Shown here one piece after another: positions 13,881-24,389 of a DNA stretch of 64,000 nt (the first letter of the stretch is position 1; every line of letters starts with the position of its first letter). Under the pieces are notes generated by a model. The model worked only from the letters and a program-made list of their open reading frames with translations, did not search any database and had not been told where the DNA came from. The stretch is from contig NZ_JAFKEC010000007.1 in NCBI RefSeq assembly GCF_017848315.1, positions 92,832 through 156,831 of the forward strand, in the 5' to 3' direction. Both the position numbers and the translations under genes were made by a program. The DNA comes from Pseudomonas palmensis. GTDB taxonomy: Bacteria > Pseudomonadota > Gammaproteobacteria > Pseudomonadales > Pseudomonadaceae.

Positions 13881-14366
13881 ATGCCGTCGTTCGACGTGGT
13901 ATCGGAACTGGACAAGCACGAAGTCACCAACGCCGTGGAAAACGCGGTCAAGGAGCTCGACCGCCGCTACGACCTCAAGGGCAAGGGCAGCTTCGAGTTC
14001 AAGGAAAAGGAACTGACCGTCAACCTCACCGCCGAGGCCGAGTTCCAGCTCGAGGCGATGATCGACATCCTCAAGCTGGCGCTGGTCAAGCGCAAGATCG
14101 ACGTGCAGTGCCTGGAGGTCAAGGATGCCTTCGCATCGGGCAAGGTGATGAAGCAGGAAGCGACGCTGAAGGAAGGCATCGACAAGGAACTGGCCAAGAA
14201 GATCGTCGCCCACATCAAGGACGCCAAGCTCAAGGTCCAGGCCGCCATCCAGGGCGAGCAGGTACGCGTTACCGGCAAGAAACGCGACGACCTGCAGGAA
14301 GCCATCGCGGCCCTGCGTGCCAAGGAGTTCGGCATGCCGCTGCAGTTCAACAACTTCCGCGACTGA
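13881..14366 (+). CDS. yajQ: YajQ-family nucleotide-binding protein
   Basis: A 161-residue protein starting at ATG 13881 ([19 protein letters not shown]), with TTTTTTGGAGAATGG as ribosome site. YajQ proteins have two RRM-like folds; in Xanthomonas and Pseudomonas some bind cyclic-di-GMP, and others bind nucleic acid or GTP. The conserved [10 protein letters not shown] and [17 protein letters not shown] are present and the length is standard. In this window it adds to several c-di-GMP genes, but ligand binding by this copy is inferred. Confidence 0.95.
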   Translation: MPSFDVVSELDKHEVTNAVENAVKELDRRYDLKGKGSFEFKEKELTVNLTAEAEFQLEAMIDILKLALVKRKIDVQCLEVKDAFASGKVMKQEATLKEGIDKELAKKIVAHIKDAKLKVQAAIQGEQVRVTGKKRDDLQEAIAALRAKEFGMPLQFNNFRD

Positions 14367-14483
14367 TCCCCGTGCACCCGGAACCTTGGCGCCATTTCGG
14401 CGTCCGAGGTTTCTGCGGCCGCTGAAACGATTGCGGCGCCACGCTTTCCCCGTTTTTTGCCGCCCGGCATCAGGAGACAACCT

Positions 14484-15329
14484 ATGGATTTGAACGCTGA
14501 AGTGGATCAGCTGGTCAGGACTTCGCAGACCTGGATCCCGATGATCATGGAATACGGCAGTCGCCTGTTGCTGGCGCTGCTGACCCTGGCCATCGGCTGG
14601 TGGGTGATCAACAAGGTCACCTACCGCCTGGGCAAGCTGCTGGCCCTGCGCAACGCCGACCTGGCGCTGCAAGGCTTCATCAGCAGCCTGGCGAACATCA
14701 TTCTGAAGATCCTGCTGGTGGTCAGCGTGGCCTCGATGATCGGCATCGAGACCACCTCGTTCGTGGCCGCTATCGGTGCCGCCGGCCTGGCCATCGGCCT
14801 GGCCTTGCAGGGCAGCCTGGCGAACTTCGCCGGTGGGGTGCTGATCCTGCTGTTCCGTCCGTTCCGCCTGGGCGACTGGATCGAGGCCCAGGGGGTCAGC
14901 GGTACCGTGGACAGCATCCAGATCTTCCACACGGTGCTGCGTACCGGTGACAACAAGACGGTGATCCTGCCCAACGGCAGCCTGTCCAACGGCATCATCA
15001 CCAACACCAACCGCCAGCCGACCCGCAAGGTGGTGTTCGATGTGGGCGTGGACTACGAGGCCGACCTGCAGGTAGCGCGCAAGGTGCTGCTGGACCTGGC
15101 CAATGACCCACGGGTGCTGCAGGAGCCGGGCGCGCCCCAGGCGGTGATTTCGGCACTGGGCGACAGCTCGATCACCGTGTCGCTGCGAGCCTGGGTGAAG
15201 ACGGCTGACTACTGGGACGTGATGTTCATGCTCAACGAGCATGCGCGCGACCGGTTGAAGGCCGAGGGCATCGACATCCCGTTTCCGCAGCGGGTAATCC
15301 GTGTGGTGCAGGAAGCGGCCGTGCAGTAA
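14484..15329 (+). CDS. Small-conductance mechanosensitive channel (MscS family)
   Basis: A 281-residue MscS-type channel that opens under membrane tension to release osmolytes. Three membrane helices lie at about 15-45, 60-85 and 90-125. The pore-lining third helix GAAGLAIGLALQGSLANFAGG has the alternating Gly/Ala pattern of MscS. It is followed by the beta domain with RPFRLGDWIE and the alpha/beta domain with LPNGSLSNGIITN. Length matches E. coli MscS (286). The start at 14484 has AGGAGA upstream; an in-frame ATG at 14457 is less likely. Confidence 0.93.
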   Translation: MDLNAEVDQLVRTSQTWIPMIMEYGSRLLLALLTLAIGWWVINKVTYRLGKLLALRNADLALQGFISSLANIILKILLVVSVASMIGIETTSFVAAIGAAGLAIGLALQGSLANFAGGVLILLFRPFRLGDWIEAQGVSGTVDSIQIFHTVLRTGDNKTVILPNGSLSNGIITNTNRQPTRKVVFDVGVDYEADLQVARKVLLDLANDPRVLQEPGAPQAVISALGDSSITVSLRAWVKTADYWDVMFMLNEHARDRLKAEGIDIPFPQRVIRVVQEAAVQ

Positions 15330-15343
15330 CACGCCTCGAGCTC

Positions 15344-15427
15344 ATCGCGGGTCAAGCCCGCTCCCACAGGTACATCATGTGTCTGGAGACAGTGATTACC
15401 GCGTGGGAGCGCGGCTTGCCCCGCGAT
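15344..15427. repeat. REP pair (inverted), degenerate second copy
   Basis: ATCGCGGGTCAAGCCCGCTCCCACA is followed about 30 bases later by an inverted copy with an inserted base (GAGCGCGGCTTGCCCCGCGAT). It sits between mscS and the MFS gene and probably serves as the end of the mscS transcript. Confidence 0.8.
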
Positions 15428-15524
15428 TCGGGTGCACCGATTACACTTGTTCACTTCTTGTTACTGTCCGACCTTTGCCTTTTCTGGCATACAGGCTGGC
15501 TGATTTTCCCTGCCAGGCCTTGCC

Positions 15525-16769
15525 ATGCTTACCCCGCTGATAAACATCACCCCGTTCCGGGCATTCTGTTTCGCCATGACCCTGGCGTTGTTCGAATTGC
15601 TGACCTACCTGGCCAGCGACGTGGTGATGCCTGCCATGCCCACGGTGGTGGGCGACCTGAATGCCAGCCCCGAATTCATCCCCCATGCGCTGAACCTCTA
15701 CCTGCTTGGCGGTGTGCTGCTGCAGTGGCTGATCGGCCCGCTGGCCGACCGCTACGGGCGGCGTCCGCTGCTGCTGTGGGGGTGCGCCATCTTCTGCCTG
15801 GCCTGCCTGGCCACCTACTGGGTCGAGGGCATCGAGCTGTTCAACCTGCTGCGCCTGTTGCAGGGTATCGGCCTGGGCTTTGTGGTCACGGTCAGCTACC
15901 CGGCCCTGAACGAAGCCTTCAGCGAGGCGGATGCGGTGCGCATGATGGCCCTGCTGGCCAACATCGCGCTGCTTTCGCCGCTGCTCGGCCCACTGGTAGG
16001 CACCGTGCTGCTGGAATGGGTCTCGTGGCGCTGGCTGTTCGTACTGTTCGCAGGGTTCGCCGTGCTGACCTGGTGCGCGCTGTACCGCTTCATGCCTGAA
16101 ACCCTGGGGGTGGAGCGGCGCAACGGTACGCGCCTGGCCTTCCAGCCCATCCACCTGCTGCCCTTGCTGGCCGGTTACGGGCAACTGCTGGGCAACCGCC
16201 GCTTCGTTGCCGGCAGCGCTGCCCTGGGCCTGGTGGGCCTGCCGCTGATCGGCTGGATCGGTCTGTCGCCGGTGCTGCTGATTCATGACGAGGGCTTGAG
16301 CACCCTGGACTATGCGCTGTGGCAATTGCCGGTGTTCGGCGGCCTGATTGCGGGCAACCTGATCATCAACCGCATTGCCGAGCGCTACAGCCTGCGCGCG
16401 CTGATCCGCAAGGCCCTGTGGCCGTATCTGATCGGCCTGGGCGCGGCCATGCTGGGCACCTGGCTGTACCCTTCGGTGTTCAGCCTGGTGGCGGGCATGT
16501 CGCTGTACGCATTGGGCCTGGGCATCGCCAACGCGGTGCTGTACCGCATGACGCTGTTCTCCAGCGAGCAGAGCAAGGGCCTGGTGTCGGCGATGCTGGG
16601 CATGATCACCATCGCCTTGCTGGGCCTGGGCGGTGCCTTGCTGGCGATGCTGGGGGCAGGGGCGAGCCTGTTGAGCTTCGCCCTGGCGGCAGGTTGCGCC
16701 GGGTTGCTGGCGCTGTGGCCGTTGCGCACGGTGCTGCAGGACGACGCCGAACTGGCGTCGCTGGCCTAG
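15525..16769 (+). CDS. Bcr/CflA-like multidrug MFS transporter
   Basis: A 414-residue major facilitator with about 12 membrane segments. Motif A between helices 2 and 3 reads GPLADRYGRRPLLLWG, the signature of drug/proton antiporters, and the second helix region VVMPAMPTVVGDL fits the Bcr/CflA/MdtL group. The substrate is unknown. The gene converges on ampG and the two stops share the palindrome CTAG (16766-16769). Confidence 0.88.
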   Translation: MLTPLINITPFRAFCFAMTLALFELLTYLASDVVMPAMPTVVGDLNASPEFIPHALNLYLLGGVLLQWLIGPLADRYGRRPLLLWGCAIFCLACLATYWVEGIELFNLLRLLQGIGLGFVVTVSYPALNEAFSEADAVRMMALLANIALLSPLLGPLVGTVLLEWVSWRWLFVLFAGFAVLTWCALYRFMPETLGVERRNGTRLAFQPIHLLPLLAGYGQLLGNRRFVAGSAALGLVGLPLIGWIGLSPVLLIHDEGLSTLDYALWQLPVFGGLIAGNLIINRIAERYSLRALIRKALWPYLIGLGAAMLGTWLYPSVFSLVAGMSLYALGLGIANAVLYRMTLFSSEQSKGLVSAMLGMITIALLGLGGALLAMLGAGASLLSFALAAGCAGLLALWPLRTVLQDDAELASLA

Positions 16770-18319
16770 GCTCCGGGGCGCTCGGTGGTCTCGGGCTCCA
16801 CGGGGGCCAGCTTGCCGCGCCGCAGTTCCTGGTGCCAGTGCAAGGCAATCAGGATCAGCGTTGGCACCCCGAGCATCGCGGTGATCAGGAAGAAGTCGTG
16901 ATAGCCGTACTTCTCGACCATCACGCCTGAGTAGCCACCGATCAGGCGCGGCAACAGCAGCATGATCGAGCTGAGCAGGGCGTACTGGGTGGCCGAGAAC
17001 TTCAGGTTGGTCAGGCTCGACAGGTAGGCCACGAAGGCCGAGGTCGCCAGACCCGAGCTGAAGTTGTCGAGCGAGATGGTCACCACCAGCATCTGCAGGT
17101 TCGGCCCCATGTCGGCGAGCATCAGGAACAGCAGGTTGGTCGCCGCAGAGGTCACACCGCCGATGAACAGGATCGGCAGGATGCCGAAGCGCACGATCAG
17201 CAGGCCGCCCATGCCGGCCCCGAACAGGGTCATGAACAGGCCGAAGATCTTGCTGACGCTGGCGATCTGGTCCTTGGTGAAGCCCTGGTCGATATAGAAC
17301 ACGTTGGCCATCACGCCCATCACCGTGTCCGACATGCGGTAGGTGGCGATCAGCCCCAGCAGCAGCAGCGCCTGCCAGCGGTAGCGCACGATGAAGTCGT
17401 TGACCGGAGTCAGCACCGGGGCCAGCCCGCGTCGCCCCATGGACGACAGGCACAGCGTGGTGAGGGTGATGTAGAGGATCGCGCGCAGGAAGGCGCGGTC
17501 TTCAAGCAGCAGGTCGAGCAGGCTGGCGCCTTCGAACAGCACGCTGGCGAAATCGGTGTTGTACAGCTGGGTGAACATCGCCGGTACCGACACCAGCAGA
17601 ATGATCAGCACGAAGACCGAGGCCAGCTGGTGGCCGAAGCCGTAGCGCGCCGCCGACAGCTGGGTACGCAGTGGTACGGGCGGCTCGCGCATCAGCAGGC
17701 TGGTGATCAGGGCGGGCACCATCAGCACGCCGAACAGCACATAGGTGCCGGTCCAGGCGCTGTGCTTGTAGCTGAAGCCGGTGGAGCCGAACCCTTCGGC
17801 AAAGAACAGCGCGCCCGCAGTGGCCAGCAGGGCGGCGACCCGGTAGCCGGCCATGTAGCTGGCGGCCAGGGCGGCCTGGCGCTGGTCGCCGGCGATCTCG
17901 AGACGGTAGGCATCCACGGCGATGTCCTGGGTGGCCGAGGCGAAGGCCACCAGCACCGCCAGCGCGATCAGCCACGACAGGTGCTTCTGCGGGTCGCAAA
18001 AGCCCATGCCGACCAGGCCGATGACCACCAGGATCTGTGACAGCACCAGCCAGGAACGGCGTCGGCCAAGCTTGCCCAGCAATGGCAGGCGCCATTGGTC
18101 CAGCAGTGGCGACCATACCCACTTGAAGGCGTAGGCCAGGCCGATCAGGCTGGCATAACCGATGGTTTCACGGGCAACCCCGGCTTCGCGCAGCCATACC
18201 GACAGGGTCGAGAACACCAACATATAGGGCAGGCCGGCGGCAAAGCCGAGCAGCAACAGCACCAGGGTCGACGGGCTGGCATAGGCAGCGAGCGCAGCGC
18301 GCCAGGTTTTACGGGGCAT
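16766..18319 (-). CDS. ampG: Muropeptide permease AmpG
   Basis: Inner-membrane MFS permease that imports GlcNAc-anhydroMurNAc peptides for cell-wall recycling; in pseudomonads it feeds AmpR signalling for beta-lactamase control. The 517-residue protein begins with a hydrophobic helix GFAAGLPYMLVFSTL and contains YAFKWVWSPLLDQ and ATQDIAVDAYR, all AmpG hallmarks. It is slightly longer than E. coli AmpG (491), with extra sequence between the two halves. It converges on the MFS gene with a 4-base overlap of stops. Confidence 0.93.
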   Translation of the reverse strand: MPRKTWRAALAAYASPSTLVLLLLGFAAGLPYMLVFSTLSVWLREAGVARETIGYASLIGLAYAFKWVWSPLLDQWRLPLLGKLGRRRSWLVLSQILVVIGLVGMGFCDPQKHLSWLIALAVLVAFASATQDIAVDAYRLEIAGDQRQAALAASYMAGYRVAALLATAGALFFAEGFGSTGFSYKHSAWTGTYVLFGVLMVPALITSLLMREPPVPLRTQLSAARYGFGHQLASVFVLIILLVSVPAMFTQLYNTDFASVLFEGASLLDLLLEDRAFLRAILYITLTTLCLSSMGRRGLAPVLTPVNDFIVRYRWQALLLLGLIATYRMSDTVMGVMANVFYIDQGFTKDQIASVSKIFGLFMTLFGAGMGGLLIVRFGILPILFIGGVTSAATNLLFLMLADMGPNLQMLVVTISLDNFSSGLATSAFVAYLSSLTNLKFSATQYALLSSIMLLLPRLIGGYSGVMVEKYGYHDFFLITAMLGVPTLILIALHWHQELRRGKLAPVEPETTERPGA

Positions 18320-18362
18320 GGGCCAACATCTGCCTCAAGTTTGCGAAAACAAAGCGCGCACT

Positions 18363-18716
18363 CTAACCGCTGTGCTCCATCGGGCGCCAGCCATGGCGCA
18401 ACATATCCACACGATTGTTCCGGACGGTCACCCCTTCGGCCCGCAGGCGGGCCCGCTGCTCATCCCCGGAGGGCGTGCCAAGGGCCAGGCTCAGGCGTCC
18501 GCCGGCGCCCAGCACGCGGTGCCAGGGCAGGCGAGTGTCGCTCGGCAACTGGCTGAGGGTGCGCCCCACCCAGCGCGCCGCGCGGCCCAGGCCGGCGATG
18601 GCCGCCAGTTCACCATAGCTGACCACCTTGCCTGGCGGCAGTTGGCCCAGCACCAGGTAGAGCGCCGTCCGTCGGTCTTCTGCGCGCTGCTGCGCGTCGG
18701 TCAAGGCCGCGCTCAT
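18363..18716 (-). CDS. Alkyltransferase-like (ATL) protein of the MGMT family
   Basis: A 117-residue protein matching the DNA-binding C-terminal domain of O6-alkylguanine alkyltransferases (VSYGELAAIAGL, RWVGRTLS). The active-site PCHR is replaced by PWHR, with Trp65 in place of cysteine. That makes it an ATL protein: these bind and flip O6-alkylguanine but cannot remove the alkyl group, and instead flag the lesion for nucleotide excision repair. The start at 18716 (MSAALTDAQQRAED) is chosen over ATG 18755 because the extra 13 residues are unlike the family. Confidence 0.9.
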   Translation of the reverse strand: MSAALTDAQQRAEDRRTALYLVLGQLPPGKVVSYGELAAIAGLGRAARWVGRTLSQLPSDTRLPWHRVLGAGGRLSLALGTPSGDEQRARLRAEGVTVRNNRVDMLRHGWRPMEHSG

Positions 18717-18859
18717 CGGGGCGTTGCGGGGCAGTGAAGGGGGCAGGGCGCACAAATACGAATTGAACTCATCGGCATTGGCTGGGTCAGTCCTTGTTCT
18801 GCTGGCGGGTATCTGGATAATGCCCGATTTTTCTGCGAACCCGAGTTTCTGTACTGCCT

Positions 18860-19867
18860 ATGTATTCTAGAGCCTTGTTGTGCCTTGTGATGACCGGTGT
18901 CTGCGCCCCTGCGGTGGCCGATACCGTATGGATGAAGAACGGCGACCGGCTCAGCGGCAAGATCAAGGTCTTCGACGGTGGCAAGCTGGTGCTGCAGACC
19001 GAATACGGTGGCTCCATCGCGCTGGACTGGAAGAAGGTCAAGACCCTGGAGAGCGACCAGGAACTGCTGGTCAAGCAGGACGCCTACACCGGCGAGAAGG
19101 CCAAGTCGCTGCAGGCCGGTGAAGACGGCCAGGTGATCCTGGCCAATGGCGAGGCGCCCAAGGCGGTTGAACTGGCCAGCATCCAGCAGATCATGAAGCC
19201 CAAGCCGCTGGTCGAAGACATGCTGTGGAAGGGCAACATCGACCTGGCACTGGACTACAAGCGCGCCGAGACCGACAGTGACGACTATGACGTCGACTTC
19301 AAGACCACTGCCCGTCACGGTCGCTGGCGGCATAACGCCGAGGGCGAGTACAACCGCGAGACCAAGAACGACACGACCACCACCAACAACTGGAGCGCCG
19401 AATACGCGCTGGACCGCTTCATTACCGAGCAGTGGTTCTGGCAGGGGCGTCTGAACTACAAGCGCGACCACATCGAAGACCTGACCCGCCAGCGCACGGT
19501 CGGTACCGGCCCGGGCTACCAGTTCTGGGACGACGAGCTGGGCGCGTTCTCGCTGGGTTCGCTGCTCAACCGCACCGACTACGAGTACAGCGACGGCGGC
19601 AAGGACAACTTCTATTCGCTGGGCGTGAAGTGGGACTACAACCGCTACCTGATCGGCAAGTCGGTCGAGCTGTTCACCAACGGCGAGGTTGGCAAGCCGC
19701 TGGGCGGCGTGGCGGACTACAGCCTGGATGCCGAGGTGGGCCTGCGCTACAAGGTCACCGAATGGGCATCGCTGAACCTGAAGGCCGAGAAGGACATCAT
19801 CAGCGGCACCAGCGACAGCGACCTGGACAAGACGCGCTACACCGTCGGCTTCGGCGTGGCCTGGTAA
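18860..19867 (+). CDS. DUF481 outer-membrane protein (YdiY-like)
   Basis: A 335-residue exported protein. A signal peptide (about 1-20, cleavage near APAVA) is followed by a small beta domain (VWMKNGDRLSGKIKVFDGGKLVLQTEY), then from about residue 115 a run of alternating aromatic strands typical of a DUF481 beta barrel. It ends in FGVAW, with a terminal aromatic residue as required for outer-membrane insertion. Function is unknown; E. coli YdiY is acid-inducible. It appears monocistronic. Confidence 0.82.
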   Translation: MYSRALLCLVMTGVCAPAVADTVWMKNGDRLSGKIKVFDGGKLVLQTEYGGSIALDWKKVKTLESDQELLVKQDAYTGEKAKSLQAGEDGQVILANGEAPKAVELASIQQIMKPKPLVEDMLWKGNIDLALDYKRAETDSDDYDVDFKTTARHGRWRHNAEGEYNRETKNDTTTTNNWSAEYALDRFITEQWFWQGRLNYKRDHIEDLTRQRTVGTGPGYQFWDDELGAFSLGSLLNRTDYEYSDGGKDNFYSLGVKWDYNRYLIGKSVELFTNGEVGKPLGGVADYSLDAEVGLRYKVTEWASLNLKAEKDIISGTSDSDLDKTRYTVGFGVAW

Positions 19868-19920
19868 ACCGCTTTCGCATTCAGGGGCCGGCGCCTGCAG
19901 GCCCCTTGGCAATCGCCACT

Positions 19921-19939
19921 GATAATGATTAGCTTGTCG
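19921..19939 (+). promoter_or_regulatory. Possible Fur box upstream of the HugZ-like gene
   Basis: GATAATGAT at 19921-19929 is a perfect left half of the 19-base Fur consensus. The right half is poor, giving about 12 of 19 matches overall. It lies about 28 bases before the HugZ-like start, a place where Fur would block transcription. Iron control is consistent with a haem-related product, but the site is only half matched. Confidence 0.45.
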
Positions 19940-19967
19940 CGATCACACCTTTCCCAGGAGCACCCCC

Positions 19968-20699
19968 GTGAGCGCGAAGGCTGCAAGGCAGGCAAGAGAG
20001 CTGCTGCTCAAGGAGTACCGTGGCGTACTCTCGACCCATTCCAAATCGATGCCCGGCTTCCCCTTCGGTTCCGTGGTGCCGTACTGCCTGGACGCCGACG
20101 GTAACCCGCTGATCCTGATCAGTCGCATTGCCCAGCACACCCACAACCTGCAAAAAGACCCCAAGTGTTCGCTGCTGGTAGGCGAGCGCGATGCCGAGGA
20201 CGTGCAGGCGGTGGGTCGTCTTACCGTGATGGCCGAGGCCCACAAGCTGGCCGACCCCGAGGCCATCGAGGCCGCCGCCGGGCGCTATTACCGCTACTTC
20301 CCCGAATCGAGCCAGTACCACAGCGCCCACGACTTCGACTTCTGGGTGCTCAGGCCGGTGCGCCATCGCTATATCGGCGGCTTCGGCGCGATTCACTGGC
20401 TGGACGACGTGACCCTGGCCAACCCGTTCGCCGGCAAGGCCGAGGTGAGCATGGTCGAGCACATGAACGACGACCATGCCAACGCCATCGCGCACTACGT
20501 CGAGCTCAGCGGCCTGCCTGCCAGCGCACCGGCCTCGCTGGTAGGGATCGATACCGAGGGCATGCACCTGCGCATCGGCCAGGGGCTGCACTGGCTGGCG
20601 TTTCCAAGGTCTTGCAATACACCGATACAAGTACGCGAAGCCCTGGTTTTGCTGGCCCGCGCCGAACAGTGGCCTGATCGCGAGGCGGTCGAGGGTTGA
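19968..20699 (+). CDS. HugZ/HutZ-family haem utilisation protein
   Basis: A 243-residue protein. The N-terminal pyridoxamine-phosphate-oxidase-like split barrel contains GFPFGSVVPYCLD and ISRIAQHTHNLQKDPKCSLL, and the C-terminal DUF2470 domain contains HMNDDHANAI. HugZ and HutZ bind haem and take part in its breakdown or storage when haem serves as iron source. No haem receptor lies nearby, so the role is inferred from domain layout and the Fur-like site upstream. GTG 19968 with CAGGAGC upstream is the start. Confidence 0.8.
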   Translation: MSAKAARQARELLLKEYRGVLSTHSKSMPGFPFGSVVPYCLDADGNPLILISRIAQHTHNLQKDPKCSLLVGERDAEDVQAVGRLTVMAEAHKLADPEAIEAAAGRYYRYFPESSQYHSAHDFDFWVLRPVRHRYIGGFGAIHWLDDVTLANPFAGKAEVSMVEHMNDDHANAIAHYVELSGLPASAPASLVGIDTEGMHLRIGQGLHWLAFPRSCNTPIQVREALVLLARAEQWPDREAVEG

Positions 20700-20765
20700 A
20701 ATTGCAACGGCCAGCAACCATTTAAGGTCGTACCTGCAAGGACATCTTGCGTAGAGGAACCCTTG

Positions 20766-21224
20766 ATGCGTGCTTTTCTACTGCTGTTTCTGCTTTTCCC
20801 GGTGCTCGAGCTGTATGTGTTTTTCAAGGTCAGCACCGCGATCGGATTTTTCCCGGCGCTGCTGCTGATCATCGCGGGCTCGGCCCTCGGTGTGCTGGTG
20901 GTGCGGGTCGCGGGCCTTGCCACCGCGCTGCGTGCGCGGGCGAGCCTGCAGCGCGGCGAATTGCCGGCCGAAGACATGTTCCACGGCCTGATGCTGGCCC
21001 TGGGTGGCGGTCTGCTGTTGCTCCCCGGCTTCATCAGCGACGTGATCGGCCTGATCGTGCTGTTGCCGTTCAGCCGCCGGTTGCTGGCCAACAAGCTGCG
21101 CCAGCGCGCCGAAGCCCAGGCCATGCGTCAGCGCGCCTTCGGCGACGACCCGTTCAATGCGCCGCCCGGCGCACCGCGTCAGCCCAATGTGATCGAAGGC
21201 GAATACGAAAAGCGTGACCCGTGA
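20766..21224 (+). CDS. fxsA: FxsA membrane protein
   Basis: A 152-residue inner-membrane protein with three or four hydrophobic segments: MRAFLLLFLLFPVLELYVF, then FFPALLLIIAGSALGVLVV, then GGGLLLLPGFISDVIGLIVLL. The tail is cytoplasmic and charged. FxsA is named for its effect on phage T7 exclusion by F plasmid in E. coli; its normal role is unclear. It lies directly upstream of groESL, as in PAO1. ATG 20766 is preceded by AGGAACCC. Confidence 0.92.
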   Translation: MRAFLLLFLLFPVLELYVFFKVSTAIGFFPALLLIIAGSALGVLVVRVAGLATALRARASLQRGELPAEDMFHGLMLALGGGLLLLPGFISDVIGLIVLLPFSRRLLANKLRQRAEAQAMRQRAFGDDPFNAPPGAPRQPNVIEGEYEKRDP

Positions 21225-21249
21225 CGCGAGCGCTTGCCCGCGTAGCATG

Positions 21250-21273
21250 AAACGGCCCTTCGGGGCCGTTTTT
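21250..21273 (+). terminator. Terminator after fxsA
   Basis: AAACGGCCC (21250-21258) pairs with GGGCCGTTT across a short TTC-containing loop and runs into TTTTC. It should separate fxsA from groESL transcription. Confidence 0.85.
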
Positions 21274-21313
21274 CATTTGGCGCGCCGGCCTGCAAAAATT
21301 TTCATCGGCAAGC

Positions 21314-21341
21314 CTTGTAATCGCCTTGGCCGACCTCATGT
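21314..21341 (+). promoter_or_regulatory. Candidate sigma-32 promoter of groESL
   Basis: CTTGTAA (21314-21320) and CCTCATGT (21334-21341) are 13 bases apart. They resemble the heat-shock consensus CTTGAAA-N(11-16)-CCCCATNT with one mismatch in each block. The site is about 145 bases upstream of groES, leaving a long leader. Confidence 0.5.
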
Positions 21342-21485
21342 ATGGGTCACCGCAAGGTTTCTGGGCATTTGCCCCAGACAATACATGCGTGGCCCGCCCC
21401 GCGGTCCACGATCGGCTACGCCGAAAGCATCAACACGCCGGTAACGATACCGGCCGATGAAAACCACTATCAGGAGAGATCGACA

Positions 21486-21779
21486 ATGAAGCTTCGTCCT
21501 CTGCATGACCGCGTCGTCATCCGTCGCAGCGAAGAAGAATCGAAAACCGCTGGCGGTATCGTTCTGCCAGGCTCGGCCGCTGAAAAACCCAACCGTGGCG
21601 AAATCGTCGCCGTGGGTACCGGCCGCATCCTGGACAACGGCGAAGTGCGCGCGCTGGCCGTGAAAGTGGGTGACAAGGTGGTTTTCGGCCCGTACTCGGG
21701 CAGCAACACTGTGAAAGTTGACGGCGAAGACCTGCTGGTAATGGCTGAGAACGAGATTCTCGCCGTTATCGAAGGCTGA
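21486..21779 (+). CDS. groES: Co-chaperonin GroES
   Basis: A 97-residue subunit of the heptameric lid of the GroEL folding chamber. [18 protein letters not shown], the mobile loop [18 protein letters not shown] and the closing EILAVIEG are all intact. The start at 21486 has CAGGAGAGA upstream. groEL begins 46 bases after the stop, the usual bicistron. Confidence 0.98.
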   Translation: MKLRPLHDRVVIRRSEEESKTAGGIVLPGSAAEKPNRGEIVAVGTGRILDNGEVRALAVKVGDKVVFGPYSGSNTVKVDGEDLLVMAENEILAVIEG

Positions 21780-21819
21780 TCCGCTGGTTTCCCGTTACTC
21801 CAAAGTATTCAAGGATTAA

Positions 21820-23475
<1,656 letters not shown>

Positions 23476-23499
23476 GCCAGCCTTACCCGCTTGAAGAAG

Positions 23500-23526
23500 A
23501 GCCCCGCCTTGTGCGGGGCTTTTTTA
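23500..23526 (+). terminator. Terminator after groEL
   Basis: AGCCCCGC (23500-23507) pairs with GCGGGGCT (23513-23520) and is followed by six T residues. It is a strong stop 24 bases after the groEL stop codon. Confidence 0.92.
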
Positions 23527-23542
23527 TGTCTGGCAGAAACCC

Positions 23543-23608
23543 TTCGCCAGCCAGGCTGGCTCCTACAGACGTTCAGCGAATCCTGTAGGTGCCAGCCTGG
23601 CTGGCGAA
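23543..23608. repeat. REP-like inverted pair, GCCAGCCAGGCTGGC type
   Basis: TTCGCCAGCCAGGCTGGCTCCTACAG and its inverse surround a 16-base spacer. The second arm runs into the 3' end of the PAP2 gene. It is a third core variant, different from the CGGGTCAAGCCCG and GCCGGCAAGGCCGGC types. Confidence 0.8.
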
Positions 23609-24318
23609 GCGGCCAGTGACGGCTTGCGATACAACACCAGCCAGTAGCACCCCAACCCGATCAGCCAGCAGAACACTGCGGTCCACACATTGTGCGAAAA
23701 GAAGTGGGCGCCCTGCAGCATCCTGCCCACCGAAAACACCACCCCCAGGCCAAAGGCGAACACCAGCGCTGCCTTGGCCAGGCGTGGCTTGCGATCACGC
23801 AGAACAAAAAACAGCGCAAACAGGGTAAACCCCGTGGCCGCATGCCCGCCCGGCCAGCAGCGCCCTGGCTTGTCGGTGGCGGGGCGGGCCTCTAACAGCT
23901 TGCTGTAGGTTTCCTGGCCGCCGAATTCGCTCAGGCTCCAGGGGCACTGCACCGCCGTCGCGGCCTTGAGCGGCGTCACGAAGCCGGTCGACAGGCCCAT
24001 CGCCAACACCAGGCAACCCAGTTCCCGGCGCCAGCTCTTGAGGGGCTGCAGCACAAAGCTGGCGGCAAAGCCGACGATGGCCAGCACCGCGAACAGGATC
24101 ACCAGCTCCTTGGCGCGGTCATGCAGGATGTCTTCGAGAAAATAGCTGTGACGACCGATGAACTGGCCCGCCTGCGGGTCGAACGCGAGGTTGGCCAGGG
24201 CCATGTCCAGGTCGGTCAGCTCCAGCAGGATCAGGCACACGGCAGTCAGCAGCGGAATGCCCAGGGCAATCCACAGGTTCAGCGGGCGGGACGCGGGCAA
24301 AGGGGGAGTGGCAGGCAT
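23563..24318 (-). CDS. PAP2-family lipid phosphatase (membrane)
   Basis: A 251-residue membrane protein with about five or six helices. The phosphatase motifs are KPGRCWPGGHA (motifs 1 and 2 merged around residues 150-160) and SVGRMLQGAHFFSHNVW (motif 3 with the catalytic His). Relatives act on lipid A, undecaprenyl or phosphatidyl phosphates in the periplasm. A ColR-type box stands about 70 bases upstream on the same strand, so the gene is probably induced by ColRS. The exact substrate cannot be read. The REP arm overlaps its last codons. Confidence 0.87.
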   Translation of the reverse strand: MPATPPLPASRPLNLWIALGIPLLTAVCLILLELTDLDMALANLAFDPQAGQFIGRHSYFLEDILHDRAKELVILFAVLAIVGFAASFVLQPLKSWRRELGCLVLAMGLSTGFVTPLKAATAVQCPWSLSEFGGQETYSKLLEARPATDKPGRCWPGGHAATGFTLFALFFVLRDRKPRLAKAALVFAFGLGVVFSVGRMLQGAHFFSHNVWTAVFCWLIGLGCYWLVLYRKPSLAASPARLAPTGFAERL

Positions 24319-24389
24319 GGCAGGGTCCAGGCAGGCAATGGAAACTGCCGATTGTGTGCCGGCGCGCCTACGCTATGTGTGAAGCTGGG

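Noticed and set aside
15441..17453. Long reverse frame spanning the MFS gene and the ampG end
   Set aside because: It crosses two clearly real genes in other frames and its product is low-complexity Gln/Arg-rich.
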